From NCBI GenBank assembly GCA_973895155.1, contig OZ316893.1:24676001-24740000 (forward strand): a stretch of DNA of 64,000 nucleotides, read 5' to 3'. Origin of the DNA: Marsupella aquatica. Taxonomy: Eukaryota; Marchantiophyta. The position numbers and the translations under genes are program-made. This document shows, in pieces, positions 1 to 10,750 of the stretch. The first letter of the stretch is position 1. Every line of letters starts with the position of its first letter. The notes beneath the pieces were generated by a model. That model saw only the letters and a list, made by a program, of their open reading frames with translations, did no database searches and was not told the DNA's origin.

Positions 1-1075
1 TTTAGTAGTTAGATTATTAAATTTAAACTTTATTAAACTTCTTTTGCTATATTAACGGACTATAGAAGTTCCACCAATGCATGTGAGTAGTTCCACCAAC
101 TACAATAATATTCACCAACGCATAGTGGTTCTACCAACGTACAGTAGCTCCACCAGCGCATAGTAGTTCTACCAACGCACAGTAGGTCCACCAACGCATA
201 GTAGGTCCACCAACGCATAGTAGTTCCACCTACTAAAAGTAGTTTCACCAACTATGAATAGTACTAACACACTCTTAGGTATTAGATGTTTGACACTTGG
301 CCTTCATCCAAGTGCTTGGGCTTGATCCATGCCCTCTTGGTGTGCACTATAAATAAAGTGGTGAGGGGCACTCTCCCCTCATTCCGCAGTGTTTATCATT
401 CAAGGTTGTGAAGCTCTTTTGTGCCTTGAACATAGTAGTGGGGCGTCCTTTGGCCCGGATAGCAAAGGAATGAGTGGTAGATTTATAGATGGGACCTTAG
501 GGAATAAGGTTTCTTTGGGAATATAGGGGTAGGGCGTCCTTTGGCCCGGATAGCAAAGGAATAGAAGAGCCATCATGAATCTAAGAGAGAGAGAGTTATC
601 CCTGATCTTCCCCTTCGTAATCCGTTTTTGATTAGAGTCCATCTTTTAGACAAACCATCTATGAAGCAACATCTAACCTATCATTTTGGAGCTCAGTTTG
701 CAACTGCTGTTATGGTTTCTAACGAGCCAATAATATACCCAGTGGTGTCGTACCGAGAGGAGTGGGAGTGCATCATCTTTGTCCTTTATTGAAGTCATGG
801 ATCTGAATAGGAGTCCGAATGATATTCCTGTTTCATTTTTTCTTGGAGATATTAGGATCATATGTCGTAAGAAAACTAATTTTTGTGATGTGTTGGTCTG
901 CAAGTATGATGAAATAGGGTTTAACAGTATTTTAGTTTCACCTGAACCTTTCTTAATACCCACTACCCTTGTTACTAGAATTATCATTTTGATTTTAGTG
1001 TAGAACTTATAAGCATGCAAGGTTAACTTCAAAAGAGCCAACATGCTCTTGCCAGAAAACACGGTCACCCGGACA
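1..1075 (+). repeat. LTR of the gypsy-2 family, left end cut by window edge
   Basis: This stretch matches the two complete LTRs at 26984-28141 and 34286-35443, beginning about 66 bp inside the LTR. It shows the same U3 array of roughly 20-bp units built on CCACCAACGCATAGTAG (about 65-235), the same TATA-type box (CTATAAATAAAG, near 348-359) and the same 3' end (CACCCGGACA), followed by the same primer-binding region (TGGCGACC). The first LTR ORF is broken here by a 2-bp expansion of a GA run near 570-590. The second (ATG at 797, stop at 1003) is intact. It is more diverged than the other two copies are from each other, so it is an independent, older insertion. Confidence 0.9.
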
Positions 1076-1183
1076 TAAGTGGCGACCATACTGGGGATAC
1101 CGCTGGATTTGGAAGTTAGCTTGTGCATGTTTGAGTTCTAATGAATGAAGAGAGATATGGTTTTGGAACTTTGAGTTCTTAAC

Positions 1184-1420
1184 TTGTTTATATTATTAAG
1201 TCAAGAGGGAAGAATTGCAATCATGGGAACTGAGATGAATCCAACTGACATGGAGAGGTTTTCATCCTTGATTGCTGCTTACTTACATGGAATGAAGGAG
1301 AAGAAGATGGAGGAGAACAAGAAGAAAGAGTTGCTTGGTAGGACCACGAAGTACCTACACTCGGTTCTTACCAAGCAAGGAGAATTTGATGGGCGAAATG
1401 TAACCAAGTATCTCAAGGGG
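1184..1420 (+). pseudogene. 5' fragment of gypsy-2-family gag
   Basis: This reads the same N-terminal Gag protein as the start of gypsy-2 gag at 28288 (MGTEMNPTDMERFSSL and onward), in the same position after the LTR and primer-binding region. Homology stops abruptly after CTCAAGGGG at 1420, where a TTTAGGG tract begins. Only about 70 codons remain, so it cannot make a working Gag. The rest of this copy is not found elsewhere in the window. Confidence 0.85.
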
Positions 1421-1442
1421 TTTTAGGGTTTAGGGTTTAGGG
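1421..1442 (+). repeat. Interstitial plant-type telomeric tract (TTTAGGG)3
   Basis: Three head-to-tail TTTAGGG units lie exactly at the junction between the truncated gag fragment and the tail of the minus-strand coiled-coil gene. The tract replaces the natural end of both sequences. That is the usual look of a repaired break or a capture of telomeric sequence, though the mechanism is inference. Confidence 0.85.
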
Positions 1443-3763
1443 TAGCCCTCTCCTCCTGGGTTGCTCTTAGCTCCTTGTCGAGCTCTGCGACGACCACAGA
1501 CTCCATCTTATTCATCTTGGCATAAGTCTGGTCGAGCTGGTTGTCCTTTTCACGCAGGTCGGCCTTGAAGCTGGCCGTCAGGGATGCAAGCTCCTGCTGC
1601 AGCGCAATAATCCCTTGATAGGATTTCCCTAACTCTGCTTCGTTCTGCTCAAGGGCTCCGCGGATATCTTTGAGCTCTCCTTTCAATGCCCTCTCCCTTC
1701 TCTGAGTCTCCGCCATGGCCCGATTGTTGGTTTCTAAGTGGGCTTCCTCTGCATCCCTTAGCTCCCGCTTCCATTTCTCTCTCTCCTTGACTGCGCCGGC
1801 CAACTCTCCTTGGGTCCAAGTCAGTTTATCTTTGATAATCTGATTGTCAGACTGAGCGGTATCCAACTGCCCCTGCATGATGTTTAGCTCATGCCGCTTA
1901 ATCCGCAACTCATCTTGGGCTTTCTTGGCCGCTTGCAGGTCTTCCACCTTGGCTTTCTTCTCCCTAAGCCGTCGGATGACCTCGTCCTTCTTGCTTCTCT
2001 CCAAAGCCACCGCTTCTTCTAATCGGTGCATTTCCAACATCTCCCTCTGGAAAAAGGGTCCCTGCTCCAACTCCTCCCCAAAGATGCTGAGCGCCAGGTC
2101 CCCACACATCTCCCTGTACTCCATGGCTCTATCCTTAGCATAGGTGGAGTAACTAGAAGTCATCGGCATCAACCACCGCGGCCTCTGCTCCCAAGCCGTC
2201 TTGCGGATTTCTTCTACGGTGGCAAGAGGGTTGCTTCTTTTTTTCGGCAAGCCGCCTGATGTCCTCCGGCCAATCTCCTCCTGGTAAATCCTTCTCCCTA
2301 GCCAGGGCTGCTCTCTCTTCCTCCCTAAGTTGCTCTTGAAATTCTTGTGCCATCTACTTTATGCCGTCAAAGCTCGGGGGAGCAACCTCTGGTGGGGAAG
2401 ACTCGGGGTTACTCTGCTGGGTGGGGTCCCCTCGAACTACTCTTGGAAGCGTGGGGATAAATTGGCCACAGGTCCTTACTCCTGGAACATGATGATCCGA
2501 CCCATAGCCGGAGTTATCATTGCTGTAGTCCTCCACCGCCTCCTCCACTACTTGGACTCCTGGCTCCTCTGCCTCTGATTCGGGGCTTGAGGCTCCCACG
2601 TACATTTGCACTCCCGGCTTGTGTTCCGGCCTCAATCTCTCCTTGGTTCCGGTAAAGGGGTCTTCCCTTCTGAGTCGGCTTAGGTTGACTTTTGGGGCAG
2701 CGTCCTGTATCGGTGTCGTTTCCGTTGCCGTTCTCTTTTCCTTCTCCAGCAATTTCAGCAGATTTTGCATGCCTGGTTGCTACATCGGCAAGTCTTCCTT
2801 CCTTGGCCTAAACACCTGCTCGATCGTCGGACTGTCGGGCTGGTTGGGCTTCTCTGGTGCCGGCCTCTGCTCCAGGACCTCCTCCGGTGCCCTTGCCGAT
2901 AAGGGAAGTACTGGGGCAAAGATTTGACTTCTGGCATACCGGCACAATAGCGGCATGTGATAGCCAAGCCGGGACACGCTTCCCACGCCGATCACCTGCT
3001 GTTCCTCCTTCAAGATCTTCTTCAGTTGGTTGAGGAGGTACCCGTTGTAATCCCGACTTGGGTCTGGCCTTTCTGCCAGGTAGACCCGAGCCTTGCCGAT
3101 CTCTGCCCTCGGCAAGTTACAGTGCATGGTCACTCGCAAGAAATTGATCATCTCTCCGATGTGCGGGTTGGTGCAGGTGTTCCGGAAGAAGCCATTCTTC
3201 GTTGATGGTCCTAGGAACGACCGGAACTCCTTGTTAGGTAAGGTCTTCCTGGTATCAACCTTGGTCTTATTACCCATCGGCAAGCCAAACACCTCAGCAA
3301 TCACCCGGGGAGTGAGATAGAAATCCTTCCCATACACTCTCATGGAATTGGTCTCGGGTTCCCATGATCCCACAAATTCTAAGAAGTCTGAGTCCGGCAC
3401 CTCCGGCTTCAGCCATGGTAATCTTACGAAGGCTTCCAAGCCGGATCCGGCCATGAAGCCTTGGTACTTCTTGGTCTGCATGGCCGTAAAGCATGCATCC
3501 TCCTCCCGTGCAAAGTATAATTGCACTTCCTCCGGTAGGGTCGCCGCCCAGCCTTTCCAGGTGTCATCGTTTGTTGGAATGGCATTGATGGGATCGACCT
3601 CTTCCTCATCGGCTTCTCCCCTTGTCCTGCTCTGCTGCTCTGCTGGCTTCCTAGGTGCCGCCGACCTTGTTCTTTTTGCCGGGGTGGCCTCTTCGTTGTT
3701 GTTTCCTTTCCTCTTCATCTCGGCTGCCATGGATGTTTCTCCTAGCAAGGTTCCTTTGTCCAC
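1443..3763 (-). pseudogene. Decayed retroelement gag-like gene (plant-transposon-protein-like domain plus coiled coil)
   Basis: Read leftward, the likely start is the ATG at about 3729 (MAAEMKRKGNNNEE). A basic, low-complexity N-terminus is followed by a globular domain of about 200 residues (near 3550-2880, with FYLTPRVIAEVFGLP) that resembles the putative plant transposon protein or ATHILA ORF1 type. Next come an acidic proline-rich linker and a long heptad-rich coiled coil (about 2050-1450). In-frame TAG codons at 2782-2780 and 2356-2354 and a frameshift in an A7 run near 2235 break it. Its C-terminus is cut by the telomeric tract, so its last few residues are encoded by telomere repeat. 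It is probably the Gag-like ORF of a retroelement whose pol is absent here. The family assignment is tentative. Confidence 0.6.
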
Positions 3764-4128
3764 CCCTCCGTGTTACCCTTCAACTCCCAGTGTAGGTTGT
3801 TGCAACGATTTATGGCTTCCCGGATGCCGACGATTCTGTTTTTGCAAAACAGAAGGTCGTCGAGCTGATTGGTAGTAGGAGTCCACAAGAACTCAGCCTT
3901 GATAAGTTCTCCTCCTAAGAAATCCGTCTTCTGCAATTCCTAGAGCCGAGCAAGCTTCTGCCATTCTTGAGCTGCTCTCTCCGATTCTCCGTCCTCGTAA
4001 GTCCTGACGTACTCACCTGCCCGTTCGAACAGGCATCCCCAAAAATGTGCCTCTTGATTGACATTGCTCATACCCTCCTTGAGTCGATCGTTGGTATTTG
4101 TTCCCACCCTGAGTGCTTGTCTAAGCAA
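3742..4128 (-). pseudogene. Upstream fragment of the same decayed element, coiled-coil-like
   Basis: This open frame on the minus strand is interrupted by one TAG (3942-3940) and continues in the same phase on both sides. It reads as a charged helical protein (AQEWQKLARL, then ELQKTDFLGGELIKAEFLW). It ends just ahead of the start of the gag-like frame and overlaps it slightly in another frame. It may be an upstream ORF of the same element or the 5' part of one protein separated by a frameshift. I do not recognise the family. Confidence 0.4.
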
Positions 4129-4449
4129 CTGACAGCATTTGGCCTCCCGTAGTCGTCTGCCCAGTTTGTTCTTGCAAATGAGCCACTATTCCTCGCAAGC
4201 GGTCCTTACCCCTCTCCTCCTCTGGTCTCCCCTCCCGTTGGTCACCCCTAACCGCTGACGCTTAGCACACCCTAACCCTAATCGTGTTCTCTCCCCCGGT
4301 GTCCTTACTTCCGGCCTCGGCCCATGTTCCATAGTCACCCTTAATTGTTTATATTTTCCTTGTTTTTGGTCCTATACTAAGGTGTTTCCAGGGTACACTC
4401 TTGCTTTACCATGTAAACCGGGCTTAGTGATTCCTAGCTAGGCATCACA
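4129..4449. other. No gene seen; C-rich spacer with CCCTAA-like pair
   Basis: This short spacer lies between the decayed gag-like gene and the E1 protease gene. A CACCCTAACCCTAA stretch (about 4267-4281) looks telomere-like but is only two units and lacks the third A of the plant type. I could not recognise the left terminus of E1 here. Confidence 0.4.
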
Positions 4450-5614
4450 CATCATTACAACCACGGCCGAGAATGATGATGATGCAGATGAAGACGTGGA
4501 GCAAGAGGAAGAGGAAGCAGAAGCTCCGGCATTAGATCTTGGCTCATTCCTCGAGGTGTAGAGATTATTTTGAGATTAGTTTGCTGCAATTGAGATTTCC
4601 CCCAAAATGTATATGAACTTCCGGAAATATTGAAATAGATTTATATGTTCTTATGTGACAATAATGTCCTTGCAGGATCCATCAAAGGAGGTTATTGAAT
4701 TGAAAAGTGTTCTTCATGGATTTTTGTACAATCCTTTTGTTGGTCATCTCCTCAATCAAGAAACATTGGAACAACTTGAACCCGACCAATATTTGGGTGA
4801 CGAAATTATGGAATTTTACCCAGAGTCCCAAATAGAAGAACAGGGAGATCTTGCTCCAATGGTAAACATGTTATCTTCCTTTTTTTATCCTTGGATGGTT
4901 TCAAGGATTGAAAAAGAACCAACACATGAATCCCTTAAAGAATCTTTACAGAAAATGCAAGCTTATTACAAGCCACCGTTTTCCAAGATTGAGGTTATTC
5001 TTATGCCAATTCACATGAGTGGCCATTGGAGTTTGGTTGTCATATGTTTGGATCGATCTCAATCTTTGATCCAAATGTATCATCTAGACTCACTTGCTGG
5101 TCTACATGAAACTTGTGTAATTGAATCGGCACTGAAAAGGTGAAAGACTTAACTTTATCTTCTACTATTTGTTTTTCAAATGAGATTATTTAATTCATGT
5201 GATTATAAATGCTACTGACTAAGGAATCGCTTTCAATGACTTGCATATATTTCACAATAGAATGGGAACTATTTTTTGGAAAAGTGTCACTGGGTGTTAT
5301 GGAGATGTGGAATCCAAAGGTATGTGATTTATTTGATTTTTAATTCTTTTTGGGTTGAAAAACATATTTATGAATTATACAAAAATACACCATGTTTTTT
5401 TCAGGTGCCACAACAACCAAATACCACAGATTGTGGTTTATTTGTCTTGCACAACATGGATCAAATTAGAGTTCAATGGAATAATTCAAAATCTGTATCC
5501 GCAGAGTCTTTATTTACAAGAGATTGGTACAACCCCACACAAGCATGTCACCTGCGAAAGGTGATCAGAGATAGAGTTATTAAATTAATGCATGTATCAT
5601 CATTAGTAGTCTAA
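4450..5614 (+). pseudogene. Ulp1-like (C48) cysteine protease, at least four exons
   Basis: Exon 1 ends at 4555 with an acidic stretch, and GT-AG introns follow at 4556-4675, 5140-5260 and 5320-5404. The protein shows the Ulp1 catalytic set: His in SGHWSLVV (about 5020), Asp in YHLDSL (about 5080), and Gln/Cys in VPQQPNTTDCGLFVLH (about 5405-5450). Ulp1 proteases cleave SUMO-type conjugates, and related genes are common passengers of plant MULE and CACTA transposons. Exons 1 and 2 join in phase, but the third exon and the last do not agree by one base with these splice sites. Either a small indel inactivated the gene or a splice site is misplaced. The 5' end of the gene is uncertain. Confidence 0.7.
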
Positions 5615-5628
5615 TTAGTAAATGAAAC

Positions 5629-8301
5629 TCAATCTTCTGAAGATACAGAACCTCGCTCTAAAATAGCAACCTCTATAATCTTCTTTGTTTTTGCTGCTAT
5701 TTGGTTATTTGTCAAAAGTGCAAAATTGTATGCATATATCGCTGTTGACGACAAAACAAGTTCATCTTGACGAAGTCTATTAGATACATTATCTTTTTCT
5801 GGAAAATATTTTCCATCAATTGCAGTCTCAGCACCTGCCTCAGTTGTATACCACGTGATTTTGATTCTTTCCGGAATGTCTTCTCTTTTTGTCAAAATCT
5901 TTGACACCTTTGCCATCCAAAATAACTTGCCTTCTGGATCTTTGTGTGCTGCTACGCATATCATTGACCATTTGTTGTTCACTTCCATATCTTTGAAATC
6001 CCCAAGTTCAGGTTGCTTTCGCCGAGGACCTGAGTACATAATCCTCTGTGGTCCTGCAACTTTATCAACTAGAGTTGGGTCAACATCTTCGGACTTTGAA
6101 ATCTGATTTGTTGACACACCACCAAGTCCACGCCTTTCATTTTGTTGTGGCCAAACCCATTCAAATAACCACTCACCCTCCTCTAAGTGGTTTTTGATAA
6201 CATCATTTTGCTTCTCAAAGAATTTCATCCACCATAGTTTATCTTCATTGTCAAAGTAATTGAATCCCTCTTGAATTGCTTTTTGATATTTCACCAGAAT
6301 GGATAATACACCATTTGAGTCCATCAAATCATCATCCCGTTCAACACCTTTTGCTGACTTTAGTGACATCTGTGCTGCAACCCACATTCTTGAAGTGGGG
6401 ATGTAGTTGACAAATGCTACCACGTCTCCCCAATCAGAGGTTGTAGATAGATGTTTCGCTTGAATCTGATTTGCCTTTGAAAAGTTATGAGGTTGAGATC
6501 TCTCAAAACTCGACCTGAAACTCCGTTGTCATTTGGTTGGTCGGTCTCATTCACAAATTTTCTGAAGTCTGCAACTTCATCCACAAAAATTACATCTGCT
6601 TGAGGAGAATATGCCCGTTGTAGAATATCCACAAGAGTATCTAAGCGAAATGCTTTATGCTTGTTTAATCTAGATGAGAACTTACTAAACATCTGATCTA
6701 TTTGGTCATGCGTATGACCAACCAACAAAAAGCCAACTTTTATCTTGTCAAAAACCTTTAAATCTACCAACATGTGTAGATAAGCCATCAAGAACTTATT
6801 ATTGTTCTCCCTAGTGGTATTATCCAATTGAAGATATAATACCCGTGGCAGTATCCCATCCCATGTATTCAAAATATTTTGAATAACATGAATGGTGAGA
6901 TTTGCATCATTGTGGATGTTGGGGTAAGTCAGAAAAACTTTTGCCGCAAACTTTCTATTAAAGATAAGACAACCCACAACATGTATAGGGATGAAATATT
7001 TCTCATCCATGTTCTTTGAACATCGAATAAAATGTGGTAGCGCAGTTTTCTTTTGATCCATACCGTCAATACAAATACCCAAATACTTGTTGGGTTCATC
7101 ATAGCATTTCTTTCGATGCTTTGCCAACTTCATCCTCTCGAGTGATTGTACTCTTCGATGCTCCATAAGAGCGTTGATATACTTTCCTGCAATAATACAA
7201 TCATGCGTAATCAATAAATTACCTATTCATCATTGTGTCTAACTTATCACTATCTTAGTTAGACACAAATGTAAGGTTACAGTGAACTTACTTTTATCTT
7301 CTTCTGTCGTTGCTTTGTCTCGAAGAGCCTTGAATTCGATACATGGACCACAAGTGGAAAAACGACTCCTTTTGGGAATTCGAACATTTGAAAACTTCTT
7401 CTTCCAAACGCGCAAGAAATAAGAATATGTAACATATTGCTCTTCCCGCAAGATTTTTTCGGCGAGAAAGATTTCATGAATCTCTTGCTTTGTCCAAATT
7501 GTCTGGCAAGTGATGAATTTCTTTATGGGGAAGACTATCCATGTTTTTTTGAAAGAAATCTTTCAACCATTCCACCAAGTTGAGAAATGAAGGCGAGTCT
7601 TCCTTACAGAATGTATCTCGTTCAATCCTGGTGAACATGTTTGCATGGATTGTAGCCAACCTATTATTCCCTATGGAATATAGTTTCTTGAAACCTCCTC
7701 TACAAATAGTTTGTCCATTCACACTATATCCATGGGAAGTATTATAATTACTCATAATACATCCTCGCAAAAGAATGTTTTTTTGTGAGTGTGAGAGACC
7801 AAAATAATACTTACGTTGTTTCCAACATTCTTCTAGACCTAAAGACCTCAAGCAAAACTTGTCACAACAGGAATACTTAAAAATATCTTTAATTTTTTGT
7901 TTTTTCAAGTTTGTATTGATAAGCCTATCTTTTTGAATCATCTGGTCTCTAATTTTTTTGCTTGGTCTTCTCACCTCTACTCTATCCTGTATTGTGTCGG
8001 GAGAATTCACTCCTCCACTACTTTCCATGGGACTCATTGAACTTAAAACAAAAGTGTCTTGATCTTCTCCGGTATTACTTTCACTCTCTACATTTTCTAA
8101 GATTGGTTCGTGAGCACTCTCGCGACCAAGGATCTCTTTAACAATATTTGAGATTTCAACAGTCCCTATGGCATCCTCTACGGCATTGACTGGTACCTCC
8201 GATTCTTCTTCAGATTCTTCTGGAAAAGAAATTGGTACCCAAAGATTTCTTCTCTGAAATCTTCTACCGATATTCCTTGCTTCTACAAGAGTATTCCCCA
8301 C
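5629..8301 (-). pseudogene. E1 transposase, DUF7869-like
   Basis: Read leftward, a Cys-rich N-terminal segment (CCDKFCLRSLGLEECW, about 7860-7820) is followed by a region rich in basic residues, an intron of about 85 bp near 7291-7206, and the core. The core carries IDGMDQKKT, LQLDNTTRENNNKF and VGHTHDQIDQMFS, the same order of motifs as in E2. I take these as the acidic catalytic or metal-binding positions of a DUF7869-type nuclease. A C-terminal domain with a KLFWMAKV stretch ends at 5629. Frameshifts near 7490 and 6420 break the frame. The protein would be expected to act on the element ends in the nucleus, but the superfamily name is unknown to me. Confidence 0.65.
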
Positions 8302-8519
8302 TTGTCTCTGAGAATGTACTCCTTGCCTTGGTGTCTCTTGACTAGACGGATCATCTTGACCATTGAATAGTCTCTAAACAACCTTCAATTTTCCTTCTAG
8401 CCTTGAATTTTCTGGGCAAGTTTGTGGCAACGCACTTCGCAACAATCTGTGAGGAATTTGATGGACACCTGCAGCATTTGTGACACTTGATCTCCTTCCT
8501 CCCTTTTGAAGTGGTCGTC

Positions 8520-9674
8520 CTACCAAAGATCCAGCAACCTCACACTGCATTCAAGCCAAAGGGCTTCGAAGCCCAAAGTTAACGTTTGATTGACCACTAG
8601 GCAAATCACCGATGGGAACACGGAATGGGATCCGTGGATCCCAACTCGTATTCGTCCACTTGGACTTCGAAGTGAGAGCTGCCCCACTTGTGGTTCTATG
8701 GTAGCGCTTGACAATTTTCCATTGTGTAAAACAAAGTGGGATCCACGGATCCCCTGTCTCATTCCTCCGCCCAAAGCGACTAACAAAGTTTGACTGCTTC
8801 GCAATTTGGGCTCAACATTTGGTAAAATTCCAGGAGGGGATACCAAGTGGGATCCACGGATCCCCTTCCGCATTCCTCTCCCTGAATTAGCAGGCAATGG
8901 TTGTCCGCTTCGCATTTTGGGCTCACCATTTGGTAAAATTCTAGGAGGGGATACCAAGTGGGATCCACGGATCCAATTTTGCATTCCTCCCACCAAATCA
9001 ATAGGCGAAGGTTGCCCGATTTGCAATTCTAGCTCGCCATTTAGTAAAATTCCAGGAGGGAATACCAAATGGGATCCACGGATCCCACTTGGTATTCCAC
9101 TAATGGAATTTGGTAGCGAAGGAGATGAAATTGGTAATTCACGCTCTCCATTCAACAAACTTTGAGTAGGGATCCCTCTGGATATTCTTCGTGCGGCCGG
9201 CACTTCTAGCACCGTCGAACTTCTCATTCGCTCAAACTGCGATTGCACACTAGACAAAGCTAGTTGGACTCCAGGAGGACGCGACATCGGGAAAACTAGA
9301 GGAGATCTCTTGGCGGGCCTACATGGCAACATTGTTCTTGGCATTAGAAACCGAGGCCGACGTTTGGGTGCATCTGGAGGGGTTTGCGGTGAACTAGTCT
9401 GACCTAAGGGTATGACAGTGGACTTTCTCCCAAGCAAACGTCATTTAAGTGGTTTACTTGGAGAAACATAATAAGATGTTGGAGCTCCAACAACACTTCT
9501 CCCAGACTCGGAATCAGACCGTGAACTCTCTGAATCTGATGAAAATGACATCTCTGGCAAAACTCTTTGTGAAACTGGAAGCTCCTTCATCAAACAAGAT
9601 GGAATGAATTTGCGAACAACATCTGGCGAAGATGCATCAGAACTGTAAATAGACTCATCACCTAAAGACGCCAT
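8520..9674 (-). pseudogene. N-terminal low-complexity region upstream of E1 transposase, with 37-residue repeats
   Basis: Two open frames in the same phase, separated by one TGA (9443-9441), read a Ser-rich acidic start (MASLGDESIYSSD) and then a Pro/Arg-rich part. The latter contains five near-perfect 37-residue repeats with GIRGSHLV at their core. The DNA repeat is exactly 111 bp and carries a palindrome in each unit. The piece ends at a TAG at 8520 and lies directly upstream of the transposase core, so it is probably its N-terminal exon or a separate small ORF. No known domain is recognised. Confidence 0.5.
8626..9087. repeat. Five 111-bp repeats each with a TGGGATCC-NN-GGATCCCA palindrome
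   Basis: Palindromes start at 8626, 8737, 8848, 8959 and 9070, each exactly 111 bp after the last. The centre dinucleotide varies (AC, GT) while the arms hold. The strict multiple of three and the absence of indels fit a translated repeat. The palindromes also look like protein-binding sites. Confidence 0.9.
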
Positions 9675-9957
9675 TGAGATAGTATCAAGGTTCTATAAGA
9701 CTAAGGATTCCTATGGGGAGTGGAACGTTCTGGTGACTCCAATCTAGGAAAATAGAGACTCACTATTTGAGAACCTAAAATGAGTCGTAAAAACTGAAGA
9801 CAGAATCATATGCAAGCTTGTTCTTATATAGTTTTTGGGAATGTGTCCACGTGGCTTCCATTCATTGGTCCGTACAAATCTTTAAACGAGAAGAAAATTG
9901 ATCTTTGAGAGAAAAGAGTATTCGAAAATTGTTTGTTTCTTGAGTTGGATCGGACAA

Positions 9958-10135
9958 TGGGATCCATGGATCCCGATTGGTATTCAAACGTTGATTTAGC
10001 GACGCGGGGGTTCGACAATGGCAAATTTGGAAGGGTGAATACCAAATGGGATCCGTGGATCCCACTTCGTATTCACCCCGACTTTTGGCTGAGTTCTTTT
10101 TGGACTTGGGAAATAAAATGGGATCCATGGATCCC
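9958..10135. repeat. Three further copies of the E1 palindrome outside the coding array
   Basis: The same GGGATCC-NN-GGATCCC palindrome occurs at 9958, 10047 and 10119, upstream of the leftward gene. A related inverted repeat, GGGATACGGCGTATCCC, lies at about 10393. These copies lie outside the 111-bp array, which argues that the palindrome itself is conserved and not just the peptide it encodes. Confidence 0.85.
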
Positions 10136-10330
10136 TGTTGGTATTCATATCTCTAATTTGTTAGATGGAGGTTGGCGGTTGGGAAATAAACGGTCTACAA
10201 TATGTCCAACCATTTGCTTGAGTTAACTTAACTGACTGCGTTGGTCGACCGTGGTCGCTAGTAAAGTTTATGCAGTACGTCGTTTTACCTTTGGTAAACA
10301 TTCAAATCTAGTTTACCCGGTATGGTAACT

Positions 10331-10750
10331 AAAGGCCCCAAATGATCAACTTAGCGTGTTTTTGTTTGATTTTCAACGGAGGAATCTGAAACGGGATACG
10401 GCGTATCCCATTTTGGTTTGAATGATTTGCTTGTCAAATGGAGATTTGTGTTATTCAAGTTTTTCCGGGCGAATTGATTTAGTGCGCGGAAATAGGACTT
10501 GAAAATCATTGTTTTATGGGTTTTCTGTTTGACAAATATTTTTGGGATCAATTGTTCTAAAATCCAAGATTTTAATGATTTTCCATTTTTTGTCAAAAAG
10601 TATCTCAATTTGGAATTCAATGTTGGATCCAATTTTGCATTCATCTAAGAATTTGTGTTTTTGATATCAATTTAAGATATTTTTCACCGTTTTTTGCAAA
10701 AATCAAAACACACTTCTCGTTTGGTCATCACACTTCTCGTTTGGTCGGTC
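10331..10750. other. AT-rich spacer without a gene
   Basis: The region is AT-rich, with a duplicated CACTTCTCGTTTGGTC at about 10709-10740 just before the tandem array starts. No ORF, TIR or TSD was recognised. Confidence 0.5.

Larger units (their letters stand above)
4450..10330. mobile_element. Element E1: Ulp1 protease plus DUF7869-like transposase, termini not resolved
   Basis: A rightward Ulp1-like protease gene and a leftward transposase gene converge at about 5614/5629. Upstream of the transposase core lie coding repeats carrying eight copies of a GGGATCC-NN-GGATCCC palindrome. The transposase is of the same type as that of E2 (37361-40405), which has clear TIRs and TSDs, so E1 is taken as a relative. 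I could not find a TIR pair or target-site duplication for E1. The bounds given only enclose its recognisable parts. Confidence 0.6.

Noticed and set aside
4450-10330. E1 and E2 as integrated large DNA viruses or Polintons
   Set aside because: They encode protease, methyltransferase-like and phosphatase-like proteins, but no DNA polymerase, capsid or packaging ATPase was seen. E2 has a TIR and a 4-bp TSD like a transposon.
4250-10750. TIR for E1 from TTTACCATGTAAACCGGG (about 4408) and TTTACCCGGTATGG (about 10310)
   Set aside because: The resemblance is weak, not in a consistent inverted register, and no matching TSD flanks it.
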